DNA of 62,051 nucleotides. It comes from Bradyrhizobium sp. SZCCT0231 (GTDB taxonomy: Bacteria > Pseudomonadota > Alphaproteobacteria > Rhizobiales > Xanthobacteraceae). Positions 34,886 through 43,115 of the stretch are shown here, one piece after another. Location of the stretch: NCBI RefSeq assembly GCF_018130245.1, contig NZ_JAFCKP010000026.1, positions 1-62,051 of the forward strand. Reading direction: 5' to 3'. The notes below the pieces were generated by a model. That model was not told the origin of the DNA. It saw nothing but the letters and a program-made list of their open reading frames with translations, and did not search any database. The position numbers were made by a program, and so were the translations under genes. Numbering within the stretch: the stretch's first letter is position 1; each line of letters starts with the position of its first letter.

Positions 34886-35260
34886 TCACGGCTCGACCCA
34901 GCGCTGCACGGCCTCGACAGTGTCCGCAGGCGTGGTGTTGAAGCAGATCGCGGCGTCAGGCGCCAGGCGATGGACCAGGTTCAGCACCTTCTCGAACAGC
35001 AGCAGACGCTCCTTCTGCTCGCGCAGGCCGGCGCCGATCACGATGCAGTCGAAGCGCTCGTCGCGCAGTGCCGCCGTGACTCCGGCTTCCGCCGTGGCAT
35101 CGAGATCGATCAGGCAGCTCGTGACCTCGAAGCCGAGGCCGCGCAAACGCAGCAGTTGCGCCTCGATATAGCTGCGGACATGTTCGGGCGTCAGCTGCGG
35201 AAATGCGCTGTCGTCCGCATTGCCGGGTTCGATGCCGATCGCGAGGACGCGCTTGGCCAT
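34886..35260 (-). CDS. Conserved-looking hypothetical, Rossmann-like
   Basis: A 124-residue protein that alternates strands and helices: AKRVLAIGIEP, EVTSCLIDLDATAEAGVTAA, and FDCIVIGAGLREQKERLLLF, then AAICFNTTPADTVEAV. This suggests a small Rossmann-like or receiver-like fold, and the D-x-F-D-C-I-V-I-G pattern has been seen in uncharacterised proteins of this genus (recollection). No catalytic motif is apparent. AAGGAG lies 7 bp before the ATG, so the start at 35260 is well supported. Confidence 0.6.
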   Translation of the reverse strand: MAKRVLAIGIEPGNADDSAFPQLTPEHVRSYIEAQLLRLRGLGFEVTSCLIDLDATAEAGVTAALRDERFDCIVIGAGLREQKERLLLFEKVLNLVHRLAPDAAICFNTTPADTVEAVQRWVEP

Positions 35261-35516
35261 GCGGGGGCTCCTTGCCGGACCGTCTCGCCTCGCTAACGGA
35301 TGGACGGCCGTGCCGGTTCCCTGACGGTGGCCGCCCCGCGCTTCCAGTTCTACCAATGATTTCACGCCAGCGCTGTAAGCCATTTCACATGCGCCGGGCC
35401 GGCGGATTGCCGGATTTTCCGGAGATCACGCTGAACTCACGCGTCGATCACGGCAGCCGGTTCACTTTGGCTTGCACGGAGACTCGATAATTCATTCAAT
35501 TTGCGGGAGCGGAAAA

Positions 35517-36911
35517 ATGATCTCATTCGAGCGCTTGAAGAGCGAATATGAGCGGAATTGGGCCAATCTCGAAATCCGGCCCGGACGCCTCGCCGAGGCG
35601 AATGCCGTCGCCCGCAAGGCCCTCAACGGCAAGGCGACCTATCAGCAGATCGAGCGGTTGACGGGCGTCCCCTGGCCTTTTGCCGCGCTCTGCCACTACC
35701 GCGAGTCCAACTTCGATTTCGACACTTACCTCGGCAACGGCGAGTCGCTGCATCGCGTGACCACCATCGTTCCGAAGGGGCGCGGCCCGTTTGCCACGTT
35801 CGTGGACGGCGCCGTGGATGCGTTCAGGATCCAGAACTTCATCGGCGCGCACGATTGGTGTATCGCGCGGATGCTGTTCCGGCTCGAGGCGTTCAACGGC
35901 TTCGGCTATCACGCCAAGGGCGTCAATTCGCCCTATCTCTATGGCGGCTCGACACTGTACGGCCCGCCGGAGGCAAGGGCAGGAAAATTCGTCCGCGACC
36001 ATGTGTTCGACACCAATCACGTGGATTCCCAGCTCGGCACGGCCGTGATCCTGCATGCGATGATGGCGCTCGATTCCTCGATCACCCTCGACGGCAGCCC
36101 GCAATTCGCCGGCCGCACCGAGCCCGAGGACGATGCGGCCTCGACGGTCATTCTCATGCAGCAGGCGCTCAACAGGCTCGGCGCCAATCCGCCGCTCGCC
36201 GAGGACGGCATCAGCGGACCGAAGACCAGGGCCGCCGTCTCGCTGTTTCAGCAACAGAACGGCCTGAGGGATACCGGGCTGCTCGATGCCGCCACGGTCG
36301 CCGCGATCACGCGCGCGATGCAGCAGCCGGGCCCCGCCGGGCAGACCGGCGATCTGTCGCAGATCCTGAAGCGGCTGGAGGACCTCGCACAGGTGCTGCG
36401 ACCGCCGGCAAGCGGCGCAATGCTGCCGGCAATTGTGCCGAGCAACACATTGCCTGCCACCAACGACCCGGTCAGCCTGTTCGAACGGCTTTTCGCCCTC
36501 ATCAACAAGACGGCGCCCGTGCCAGGACCAGTCGCCCCGACGAGCCCCGCCCCGGTCGATCAGCTGAAGCAGGTCGTCGACCTGCTCAGCACCCTGCTCA
36601 ACAACGGCGGCGGCAAGCCCATGCTCGGCCAGGTCAACGGCGCGCTCGGCGAGACCATCGGCAAGCTGCTCGACGGCAAGAAGACCGCGCTCGGTATCGG
36701 CGGCTCGGTGCTCACCGCGCTGCTCTCGTCGGTGCCGGCAACCCCCAATGCGAGCGGCATTGCCGGGCTGCTCGGGACGATCGTGTCGGCCGTGCCCGGC
36801 CTTGGCCAGTTCGCGATGCCGATCTCGCTCGCACTCGCCGTCTGGGGCGTGCTCGGCAAGATGGAGAAATGGGCGCAAGGCACCGCGCCGCCGCCGAGGG
36901 TGACGACGTAG
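35517..36911 (+). CDS. Phage-lysozyme-like protein with peptidoglycan-binding domain
   Basis: A 464-residue protein. Residues about 1-185 resemble a lysozyme-like domain seen in phage-derived proteins: CHYRESNFDFDTYLGNGESL, with a likely catalytic Glu in YRES, followed by FVDGAVDAF and YGGSTLYGPP. Residues about 200-270 form a PG_binding_1 domain (DGISGPKTRAAVSLFQQQNG). A Pro-rich linker (about 300-360) leads to a hydrophobic C-terminus with Gly/Ala helices (VLTALLSSV, AMPISLALAVWGVLG) that may insert in a membrane. No N-terminal signal peptide is seen. A GGGAGCGG site lies 4 bp from the ATG. Likely a relic or recruited phage endolysin that acts on peptidoglycan. Confidence 0.75.
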   Translation: MISFERLKSEYERNWANLEIRPGRLAEANAVARKALNGKATYQQIERLTGVPWPFAALCHYRESNFDFDTYLGNGESLHRVTTIVPKGRGPFATFVDGAVDAFRIQNFIGAHDWCIARMLFRLEAFNGFGYHAKGVNSPYLYGGSTLYGPPEARAGKFVRDHVFDTNHVDSQLGTAVILHAMMALDSSITLDGSPQFAGRTEPEDDAASTVILMQQALNRLGANPPLAEDGISGPKTRAAVSLFQQQNGLRDTGLLDAATVAAITRAMQQPGPAGQTGDLSQILKRLEDLAQVLRPPASGAMLPAIVPSNTLPATNDPVSLFERLFALINKTAPVPGPVAPTSPAPVDQLKQVVDLLSTLLNNGGGKPMLGQVNGALGETIGKLLDGKKTALGIGGSVLTALLSSVPATPNASGIAGLLGTIVSAVPGLGQFAMPISLALAVWGVLGKMEKWAQGTAPPPRVTT

Positions 36912-36920
36912 TCTGCCGCC

Positions 36921-37037
36921 ATCCTTCGAGACGCCCGCCTACGGCGGGCCCTCAGGATGAGGTCCCGTTTCGCGGCGGGATCTCAGACCCTCATGGTGAG
37001 GAGCCCGCCAAAGCGGGCGTCGCGAACCATGAAGGCC
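36921..37037. repeat. CATCCTTCGAGACGCCCGC-type inverted repeat
   Basis: ATCCTTCGAGACGCCCGCC and its inverted partner GCGGGCGTCGCGAACCATGAAGG flank internal CCTCAGGATGAGG and CCTCATGGTGAGG units. The outer arm equals the hairpin arm of the repeats at 12241 and 14961. It separates convergent genes and may end both transcripts. Confidence 0.78.
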
Positions 37038-37054
37038 GAGCACGTCGGCGACGC

Positions 37055-37777
37055 CTACTGACGCAGCATGATCAGGGGATCGGCGGTGTCGGGGACGCGG
37101 CGCCACTGCGCGTTGTCGTCGGCCTCGAACTGCCAGGCTTCGCCTGATTTCGACATCAGGATGATCTGGCCGCGCTCGAGCCGCCACTGCGTCGGGTTGA
37201 ACTGCGCGATCGTCGCGTCGCATCTCGGCTTGAGGAAGACCTGGAAATTGTCGCCCCCCGCTTCGGTGTTGGTCAGCGTCAGCCCGCACACCGGCTGGCC
37301 GTTGCCGCGCACCATCGACCAGTCGCCGATCATCTGGTCCATTGACTTCGCCATGGAGCGGGCGGCGGCGAGGTCCTGCAGGATGTAGACGCCCTCGCCC
37401 TGGCGCAGGCCCTCGAAGATGCCGGCCTCGACCTCGGTGAAGTCGATCACGGCTTCGCCGGTCGCATCCTGCAAGCGGACGATGTCGAGGCCCTTCACGC
37501 TCCAGGCGACGATGTCCTTGGTGAAGGGCAGCGCGGTCTTGCAGGCCGGCTCCAGCTCCAGCTTGAAACCCTGGCCTGCGGCATCAGCCTTGAGCGTGAC
37601 GACACAGGTCTTGCTGCGCTCGGTGGTCGAGAGCTCCCACTGTCCGGGCATCGACTTCTTCAGGGTCGTCGCATCCTGCGCATGCGCGATGCCGATCGCG
37701 GCCAGATAGGCCGCGACGGCGCCGATCGCGGCCAAGTAGGCCGCGACGGCGAATGCAGCGGCCCGAAGAACTCTCAT
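37055..37777 (-). CDS. Secreted protein with two tandem AprI/Inh-like domains
   Basis: A 240-residue protein. A signal peptide (1-33) contains a tandem 10-residue duplication (VAAYLAAIGA / VAAYLAAIGI). The mature part has two domains of the AprI/Inh metalloprotease-inhibitor family: about 42-135 (GQWELSTTERSKTCVVTL to RQGEGVYILQ) and about 150-240 (GDWSMVRGNGQPVCGLTLTN to DTADPLIMLR). Each begins G-x-W and carries C-x-L/V-x-L and an FQ/AWQF strand. Members inhibit secreted serralysin-type proteases in the periplasm; in this genus the domain is widespread and mostly of unknown role. Its ATG overlaps the dehydrogenase stop (ATGA, 37774-37777), so it is the last gene of that operon. Confidence 0.85.
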   Translation of the reverse strand: MRVLRAAAFAVAAYLAAIGAVAAYLAAIGIAHAQDATTLKKSMPGQWELSTTERSKTCVVTLKADAAGQGFKLELEPACKTALPFTKDIVAWSVKGLDIVRLQDATGEAVIDFTEVEAGIFEGLRQGEGVYILQDLAAARSMAKSMDQMIGDWSMVRGNGQPVCGLTLTNTEAGGDNFQVFLKPRCDATIAQFNPTQWRLERGQIILMSKSGEAWQFEADDNAQWRRVPDTADPLIMLRQ

Positions 37778-38766
37778 CCGCGCCCCTTGACCGGCGTTTC
37801 CGCAACCGGCGTCAGCGGCGCCTTGCCGGCGAACCAGGCCTTGAGGTTGTCGACGACGAGCTGGTCCATCGCGTTGCGCGTCACCACCGAGGCCGAGCCG
37901 ATATGCGGCAGCAGCACGACGTTCTGCATGGACTTGAGCTCGTCGGGCACGTTCGGCTCGGCCGCGAACACGTCGAGGCCGGCGGCGAGGATGGTGCCGG
38001 ATTTCAGCGCCTGGATCAGCGCCGGCTCGTCGACCACGGAGCCGCGGGCCACGTTGACCAGCACGCCGCGCGGACCGAGCGCCTTCAGCACCTCGGCATT
38101 GATCATCTTGTTCGTGCTGGCGCCGCCCGGCACGATCACCATCAGCGTGTCCACCGCCTTCGCCATCTCGATCAGGTCGGGGTAGTGCTTGTAGGAGACG
38201 TCCTTGGACGGATTGCGCGAGTGGTAGACCACCGGCACCAGCGAGGCATCGAGCCGGCGCGCGATGGCCTGGCCGATCCGACCCATGCCGACGATGCCGA
38301 CCTTGCGGTCGCGCAGCGAGCCGACGCTGAGCGGATAGTTCTGGGTCTGCCAGAGCCCGGAGCGCACATAGCGGTCGGCCTTGATGAACTCGCGCAAGGT
38401 AGCGATCAGAAGGCCCATCGCGACGTCGGCGACCTCCTCGGTCAGCACGTCGGGCGTGTTGGTGACGACGATATTGTGCTCGGCGGCGTATTTGGCGTCG
38501 ACATGGTCGTAGCCGACGCCGAAGCTCGCCACCATCTCCAGCTTCGGCAGCTGCGCCAGCGAATCCCTGTCCGCACGCACGGTGTGATAGGTCACGGCGA
38601 CGCCGCGGATCCTGTCGCGGATCGCCGGCGTCAATCGCTCGAGGTCGCCTCGCGTCTCGGCCTTGTGCACGACGAAATGATCGGAAAACCCGTTCTCGAG
38701 GATCGGCCGGACCGGTCCATAAATCAAAAGATCGATCTTTTCGGACGAAATCGAACCGGTAGACAT
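37774..38766 (-). CDS. D-2-hydroxyacid dehydrogenase (glyoxylate/hydroxypyruvate reductase-like)
   Basis: A 330-residue NAD(P)-dependent dehydrogenase. The Rossmann motif is VGIVGMGRIGQAIARRL, and the catalytic trio is present: Arg in NVARGSVVDE, Glu in AAEPNVPDEL and His in LLPHIGSAS. It reduces or oxidises 2-keto/2-hydroxy acids; the exact substrate is not deducible. The start overlaps the permease stop (TGATG), and the stop overlaps the AprI-like gene. It sits within an ABC import operon divergent from a creatininase-family enzyme, so it could act on an imported acid or its breakdown product. Confidence 0.9.
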   Translation of the reverse strand: MSTGSISSEKIDLLIYGPVRPILENGFSDHFVVHKAETRGDLERLTPAIRDRIRGVAVTYHTVRADRDSLAQLPKLEMVASFGVGYDHVDAKYAAEHNIVVTNTPDVLTEEVADVAMGLLIATLREFIKADRYVRSGLWQTQNYPLSVGSLRDRKVGIVGMGRIGQAIARRLDASLVPVVYHSRNPSKDVSYKHYPDLIEMAKAVDTLMVIVPGGASTNKMINAEVLKALGPRGVLVNVARGSVVDEPALIQALKSGTILAAGLDVFAAEPNVPDELKSMQNVVLLPHIGSASVVTRNAMDQLVVDNLKAWFAGKAPLTPVAETPVKGRG

Positions 38767-39584
38767 CAGTTTTCCTTTCCAAGCGCGCTCTCGTGCCAGC
38801 GCCGTAAAACGAGGTGGGAAACTACCGCCAGCACCCCATAGATGACAATCCCGGCCAGCGACAACAAAAGCAGCGCGGCGAACATGCGGGGTATGTTCAA
38901 TCGATAGCCCGACTCGGCGATCCTGTAGGCGAGCCCGGAGCCGGCGCCGGCTGTTCCCGCCGCGATCTCGGCAACGACCGCGCCGATCAGCGACAGGCCG
39001 CCGGCGATGCGCAGGCCTCCGAGAATATAGGGCAGTGCCGCGGGCAGTTTCAGGAAGCGCAGGGTCTGTGGCGGCGAGGCGCCGTAGAGCTGGAACAGGC
39101 CGGCGAGATTGCGGTCCACCGAATTCAGCCCGAGCGTGGTGTTGGACAGCACCGGAAAAAAGGCGACGATGAAGGCGCAGACGACCACCGCAGTCTGCTG
39201 CTCCAGATAGATCAGGAGCAGCGGCGCGATCGCGATGACAGGCGTCACCTGCAGCACGACGGCATAGGGGAACAGCGAATATTCCACCCATTTCGACTGG
39301 TTGAACAGCAGCGCCAGCGCAATGCCGCCGATGCTGGCGGCGACAAAACCTTCGAGCGTCGTCAGCAGCGTGGTGGCGAGCGATTGTGACAGCACCGCCC
39401 AGTCCTTGATCAGCGTCAGGACGATGATCGACGGCGCCGGCAGCACGTAAGGCGGGATCTCCTTGATGCGGACCACGAGTTCCCAGGCAAGGAGGCCGGC
39501 TGCGAACACGATGACGGGCGGCACGAAGCGCATCGCACGCTGCGCATGGGGCGAGCTTGCGGGCACGGGAGCTTGCGCGCTCAT
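38766..39584 (-). CDS. ABC transporter permease, SsuC/TauC family
   Basis: A 272-residue permease with about six helices. The family's signature is visible as the EAA loop AGLFQLYGASPPQTLRFLKLP, then AALPYILGGLRIAGGLSLIGAVV. Proteins of this class import sulfonates, nitrate, thiamine precursors or other small acids. Its start overlaps the ATPase stop by ATGA (39581-39584), and its stop overlaps the dehydrogenase start, so the three are translated together. Confidence 0.9.
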   Translation of the reverse strand: MSAQAPVPASSPHAQRAMRFVPPVIVFAAGLLAWELVVRIKEIPPYVLPAPSIIVLTLIKDWAVLSQSLATTLLTTLEGFVAASIGGIALALLFNQSKWVEYSLFPYAVVLQVTPVIAIAPLLLIYLEQQTAVVVCAFIVAFFPVLSNTTLGLNSVDRNLAGLFQLYGASPPQTLRFLKLPAALPYILGGLRIAGGLSLIGAVVAEIAAGTAGAGSGLAYRIAESGYRLNIPRMFAALLLLSLAGIVIYGVLAVVSHLVLRRWHESALGKEN

Positions 39585-40396
39585 AGCGTCGACTGCCCCG
39601 AATAAGACGGCGCCAGCGCCGCCGACACTCTTCGGCAATAATCGGAATAGGCGGCCGAGGTGCGAAACTCCTCCCCGCGCGGCTCGACCGTCTCGATGCG
39701 GATGTCGGCCTGGATACGGCCGGGCCGCGCCGTCATGACGACGACGCGCTGCGACAGGTAGACGGATTCGAACACCGAATGGGTGACGAAGATGACGGTC
39801 TTGCGCAAGGACCGCCACAGCGCGAGCAGATCGTTGTTGAGGCGGAAGCGCGTGATCTCGTCGAGCGCCGCGAACGGCTCATCCATCAGGAGGATATCGG
39901 GATCGGTGACGAGCGCGCGCGCCAGCGACACCCGCATCTTCATGCCGCCGGAGAGCTCGCGCGGATAGGCGTCGGCGAAATCGGCAAGGCCGACACTGGC
40001 CAGCGCCGCGTCGGCACGCGCGCGCCCTTCCGCTTTCGGCACGCCTGCGAGCTTCAAGGGTAGCCGCACGTTCTCGCGGACGTTGGTCCAGGGCATCAGG
40101 GTCGGCTCCTGGAACACGAAGCCGATGCCGTGCCCCGGCAGCACATCGCCCTCGTGCCGAGCCACCCGCACGGTGCCTGACGACGGCGCGCTGAGCTCCG
40201 CGATCAGTCGCAACACCGTCGACTTGCCGCAGCCGGACGGTCCGAGCAGCGAGATGAACTCGCCCTTGCGGACAGCGAGGTCGAACGGGCCGAGCGCCAT
40301 CACGCCGTTGTCGTAGACCTTCGTCACGCCGCGCAGGCTGACGGCGAGAGCCGTCAGGCTGGCCTCGACGGCGGATGAGGTTTTGCTCGCTACCAT
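39581..40396 (-). CDS. ABC transporter ATPase, SsuB/TauB family
   Basis: A 271-residue ATPase with Walker A LLGPSGCGKSTVLRLIA, Q-loop VFQEPTLMPWTNVRENV (the TLMPW pattern of the nitrate/sulfonate/taurine group), signature LSGGMKMRVSLARA, Walker B ILLMDEPFAALD and switch His in VTHSV. It is the energy unit for the permease downstream and lies 3 bp after the substrate-binding gene. Confidence 0.93.
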   Translation of the reverse strand: MVASKTSSAVEASLTALAVSLRGVTKVYDNGVMALGPFDLAVRKGEFISLLGPSGCGKSTVLRLIAELSAPSSGTVRVARHEGDVLPGHGIGFVFQEPTLMPWTNVRENVRLPLKLAGVPKAEGRARADAALASVGLADFADAYPRELSGGMKMRVSLARALVTDPDILLMDEPFAALDEITRFRLNNDLLALWRSLRKTVIFVTHSVFESVYLSQRVVVMTARPGRIQADIRIETVEPRGEEFRTSAAYSDYCRRVSAALAPSYSGQSTL

Positions 40397-40399
40397 TCC

Positions 40400-41422
40400 C
40401 TACGGCTTGTTCGGGCGGAGCTCGACGCCGACGCCCTTGTTGACGAAGCGCAGCGTGTAGGACTTGCGGAAATCGAGATCCGCCTTCACGACGCCGGCCT
40501 TGACCATCTTGTTGAAGAAGGAGGCATAGCGCTCGTCGCTCATCGCGCCGATGCCGTTCTTCAAGGAGTCCCCGGAATCGACGATGCCGTGCTCCTTCAT
40601 CTTGGCGACGGAATAGGCTAAGAGATCGTCGGTCATCTCCGGGTTAAGCTGCTTGATCAGGGCGTTGCCGGCGGAATTGTCGCGGTAGATGTAATTGTAC
40701 CAGCCGATCGTGGAGGCATCGACGAAGCGCTGCACGAGGTCGGGCTTCTTCTCGACGATGTCGCGGCGGGTCTCGATCAGCGTCGAATAGGTGTTGAAGC
40801 CGTAATCGGCGAGCAGCAGCACGCTGGGCTTGAAGCCGGCGGCCTTCTCGACCGCAAACGGCTCGGAGGTGACGTAACCCTGCATGGCGCTCTTGGGGTT
40901 GGCGATAAAGGGCTGCGGATTGAAATTGTAGGGACGGACGTTCTTCTCGCTGAAGCCGTATTCGGACTTCAGCCATTGGAAGTAGCTGGTCATCCCCTCC
41001 TTGGAGACGAACAGCGTCAGCGGCTTGAGGTCCTCGATCCTGGCGACCTTGGCGTCTGACTGCGTCAGCATCACCTGCGGATCCTTCTGGAAGATCGCGG
41101 CGATGGTCACGACGGGAACGTTGTTGGCGACCGCATCGAACGACATCAGCGTGTTGGCGGCCATGAAGAAATCGATCTTGCCGGCGATCAGCAGCATCCG
41201 GTTGTTCTCGTTGGGACCGCCGGGAACGATGGTGACGTCGAGGCCGTATTTCTTGTAGGTGCCGTCGGCGACCGCCTGGAAGAAGCCGCCATGCTCGGCC
41301 TCGGCGACCCAGTTGGTGCCGAAGGTGACCTTGTCGAGCGTTTCAGCGCGCGCCGGTGCAAGGGAGGCGAAAGCGGCCAACAAGCCCGCCGTTAACGCTC
41401 GCCGCAGATGAGAGGGGGTCAT
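40400..41422 (-). CDS. ABC transporter substrate-binding protein, NMT1/THI5-like
   Basis: A 340-residue periplasmic protein with an N-terminal signal peptide (TPSHLRRALTAGLLAAFASL, cleavage after APARA). The mature part reads LDKVTFGTNWVAEAEHGGFF, then GLDVTIVPGGPNENNRMLL, the NMT1/THI5/SsuA-like pattern used for pyrimidine precursors, sulfonates and related compounds. YVTSEPFAVEKAAGF and NTYSTLIETRRDIVEKKPDL are conserved second-lobe segments. It is the first gene of a leftward five-gene operon and is divergent from a creatininase-family gene. The ligand is not deducible; an amide or pyrimidine-like compound would fit the neighbourhood. Confidence 0.88.
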   Translation of the reverse strand: MTPSHLRRALTAGLLAAFASLAPARAETLDKVTFGTNWVAEAEHGGFFQAVADGTYKKYGLDVTIVPGGPNENNRMLLIAGKIDFFMAANTLMSFDAVANNVPVVTIAAIFQKDPQVMLTQSDAKVARIEDLKPLTLFVSKEGMTSYFQWLKSEYGFSEKNVRPYNFNPQPFIANPKSAMQGYVTSEPFAVEKAAGFKPSVLLLADYGFNTYSTLIETRRDIVEKKPDLVQRFVDASTIGWYNYIYRDNSAGNALIKQLNPEMTDDLLAYSVAKMKEHGIVDSGDSLKNGIGAMSDERYASFFNKMVKAGVVKADLDFRKSYTLRFVNKGVGVELRPNKP

Positions 41423-41560
41423 GATGGCACTCCGTCGATCGTGGCTGGCCGATATGAAGGCAACGCGATAAAACCGCATGACATTCGGGGACGCGAGCCG
41501 GCCAGGCCCGCGTCCCCTGATACCCCAAATTACGTGACAAATTCGGGCAAGGAAACCTTG

Positions 41561-42367
41561 ATGACGCCGTCCCGCGACTGGACCGAAATCCGCTGGGCCG
41601 ATGCGCACCCCGCGGAGACGTCGCGCTGGATCGCGGTGCTGCCGCTGGCGGCAACCGAGCAGCATGGCCCGCATCTGCCGCTCACCACCGACGTGCTGAT
41701 CGCGGACGCTTATCTGGCTCGTGTGCGCGAGCTGTTGCCCGAGCGCGTTCCAGCCAGCTTCCTCCCCGTTGAGCCGATCGGGATTTCCACCGAACATATC
41801 GACTATCCGGGCACGCAGACGCTGCCGACCGAAATTGCGCTGAAAAAATGGACAGGGATCGGCGAGGAGGTTGCGCGCCGCGGCGTGAGGAAGCTCGTCA
41901 TCGTCACCAGCCATGGCGGCAACAGCGCGGCGATGATGCTGGTGGCGCAGGACCTTCGCGCGCATCAAAAACTGTTCGTGGTGACGACGTCGTGGTCGCG
42001 GCTCTCAGGCGCGGACAAATTGTTCCCGGCCGATGAAGTGCGCCACGGCATTCACGGCGGCGCGGTCGAGACCTCGATCATGCTGGCGCGCTATCCTGAT
42101 CAGGTGCGCATGAATGCGATCGCGGATTTTCCCGCGAGCAGCATCGCGATGGAGAAGCAGTACCGCTGGCTGTCGACGCAGCGCCCCGCGCCGTTCGCCT
42201 GGCAGGCGCAGGATCTCAATGCCAGCGGCGCGGTCGGCAATGCGACGCTGGCCGTGGCCGAGAAGGGCGAGCAACTGCTCGATCAGGGCGCGCGCGCCTT
42301 CTGCGAGCTGCTGGCCGAGGTCGATAACTTCGACGTGAACAGGCTCGCCAAGGGCCCCCTCGGTTAG
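41561..42367 (+). CDS. Creatininase-family amidohydrolase
   Basis: A 268-residue metal-dependent amidohydrolase fold. The metal ligands can be seen in LPLAATEQHGPHLPLTTDVL (Glu, His, Asp), TSHGGNSAAM (His) and HGGAVETSIM (Glu), as in creatinine amidohydrolase, ArfB and MftE. The substrate need not be creatinine. ATG 41561 follows AAGGAAACC. It is divergent from the ABC transporter operon (about 140 bp between starts), which suggests that the imported compound contains an amide or lactam bond and is opened by this enzyme; that link is inference. Confidence 0.88.
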   Translation: MTPSRDWTEIRWADAHPAETSRWIAVLPLAATEQHGPHLPLTTDVLIADAYLARVRELLPERVPASFLPVEPIGISTEHIDYPGTQTLPTEIALKKWTGIGEEVARRGVRKLVIVTSHGGNSAAMMLVAQDLRAHQKLFVVTTSWSRLSGADKLFPADEVRHGIHGGAVETSIMLARYPDQVRMNAIADFPASSIAMEKQYRWLSTQRPAPFAWQAQDLNASGAVGNATLAVAEKGEQLLDQGARAFCELLAEVDNFDVNRLAKGPLG

Positions 42368-42507
42368 CTTCCATCCTCCTGGATTCATTCAGGAAAGGTC
42401 GAGTCTCCGCGACCCCATTTGCGGTGTTCGAACCGGATGCGAGGAGCCTCCGTCCAACTGGGCACGCGGACCACAACGGACCGCCTCAACCCCGGATGGA
42501 GTTTCAC

Positions 42508-42771
42508 ATGTCGATCAAGACCAAGATTGCCGCTGCAGCTCTCGCTGCCCTCGCCGTGACCGGCAGCATCGTGTCCACCACCTCCGCGGCCGAAGCCAAG
42601 CAGCCCGGCTGGGTCTGGGGTGTGGGTGCCGGCATCGCCACCGCCGCCGTCGTCGGCTCCGCGATCGCCGCCAGCAACGACCCCTATTACCACGGCTATC
42701 ACCGCTGCGGCTGGGTCGCCCAGTACAACGCCTTCGGCCAGTACGTCGGCCGCGTTCGTACCTGCTACTGA
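42508..42771 (+). CDS. Small secreted protein with Tyr/Cys-rich C-terminus
   Basis: An 87-residue protein with a signal peptide (1-30, AAAALAALAVTGSIVSTTSA) and a mature domain reading PGWVWGVGAGIATAAVVGSA followed by a Tyr/His-rich stretch (NDPYYHGYHRCGW) and a single disulfide pair (CGW...RTCY). Similar short exported proteins are common in Bradyrhizobium; none has a known role. A strong terminator lies downstream at 42850. Confidence 0.75.
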   Translation: MSIKTKIAAAALAALAVTGSIVSTTSAAEAKQPGWVWGVGAGIATAAVVGSAIAASNDPYYHGYHRCGWVAQYNAFGQYVGRVRTCY

Positions 42772-42849
42772 TCTAGGTATCTGAGGCCGATCTCCCACGT
42801 GGATCCTGCGTCCGACACGGGCGCCTCATCCACCCCGTGTCGTGCCCCC

Positions 42850-42888
42850 GACCCGCCCGGCTGTCCCCCCGGGCGGGTCATTCGTTTT
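42850..42888 (+). terminator. Rho-independent terminator
   Basis: GACCCGCCCGG (42850-42860) and CCGGGCGGGTC (42869-42879) form a perfect 11-bp stem with an 8-base loop, followed by ATTCGTTTT. It ends the transcript of the small secreted protein and is the strongest terminator in the window. Confidence 0.88.
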
Positions 42889-42960
42889 GGGGCCGCGAAC
42901 TTGTTACAGCCCCGTCACACAGCGGTGCGAACCATGCTCCGCGGCACGGGGTCCAGTTGC

Positions 42961-42981
42961 TATTGCAAATTAATCGCAATA
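42961..42981. promoter_or_regulatory. AT-rich dyad upstream of the two-barrel porin
   Basis: TATTGC-N9-GCAATA is a perfect inverted repeat with an AT-rich centre (AAATTAATC), in contrast to GC-rich surroundings. It lies about 135 bp before the porin start. The T-N11-A spacing class would suit a LysR-type regulator, but none is adjacent. Apart from this dyad and the terminator, the 344-base gap 42772-43115 shows nothing. Confidence 0.45.
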
Positions 42982-43115
42982 AATTTGTCGTAGATTCAGG
43001 AACGTGGGGCAACTTGGGACGAAGCCGGGTCGAATCGAGATCATCTCCGCCCGCTCGCGTGCGTAACGAGGCCTGATGACAGAATCGCCGCGACCCGGCA
43101 GGGATATCGCGGCGG

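Noticed and set aside
35517-36911. Prophage remnant around the lysozyme-like gene
   Set aside because: Only this one gene looks phage-derived; no holin pair, integrase, capsid or tail genes are near and its base composition matches the genome.
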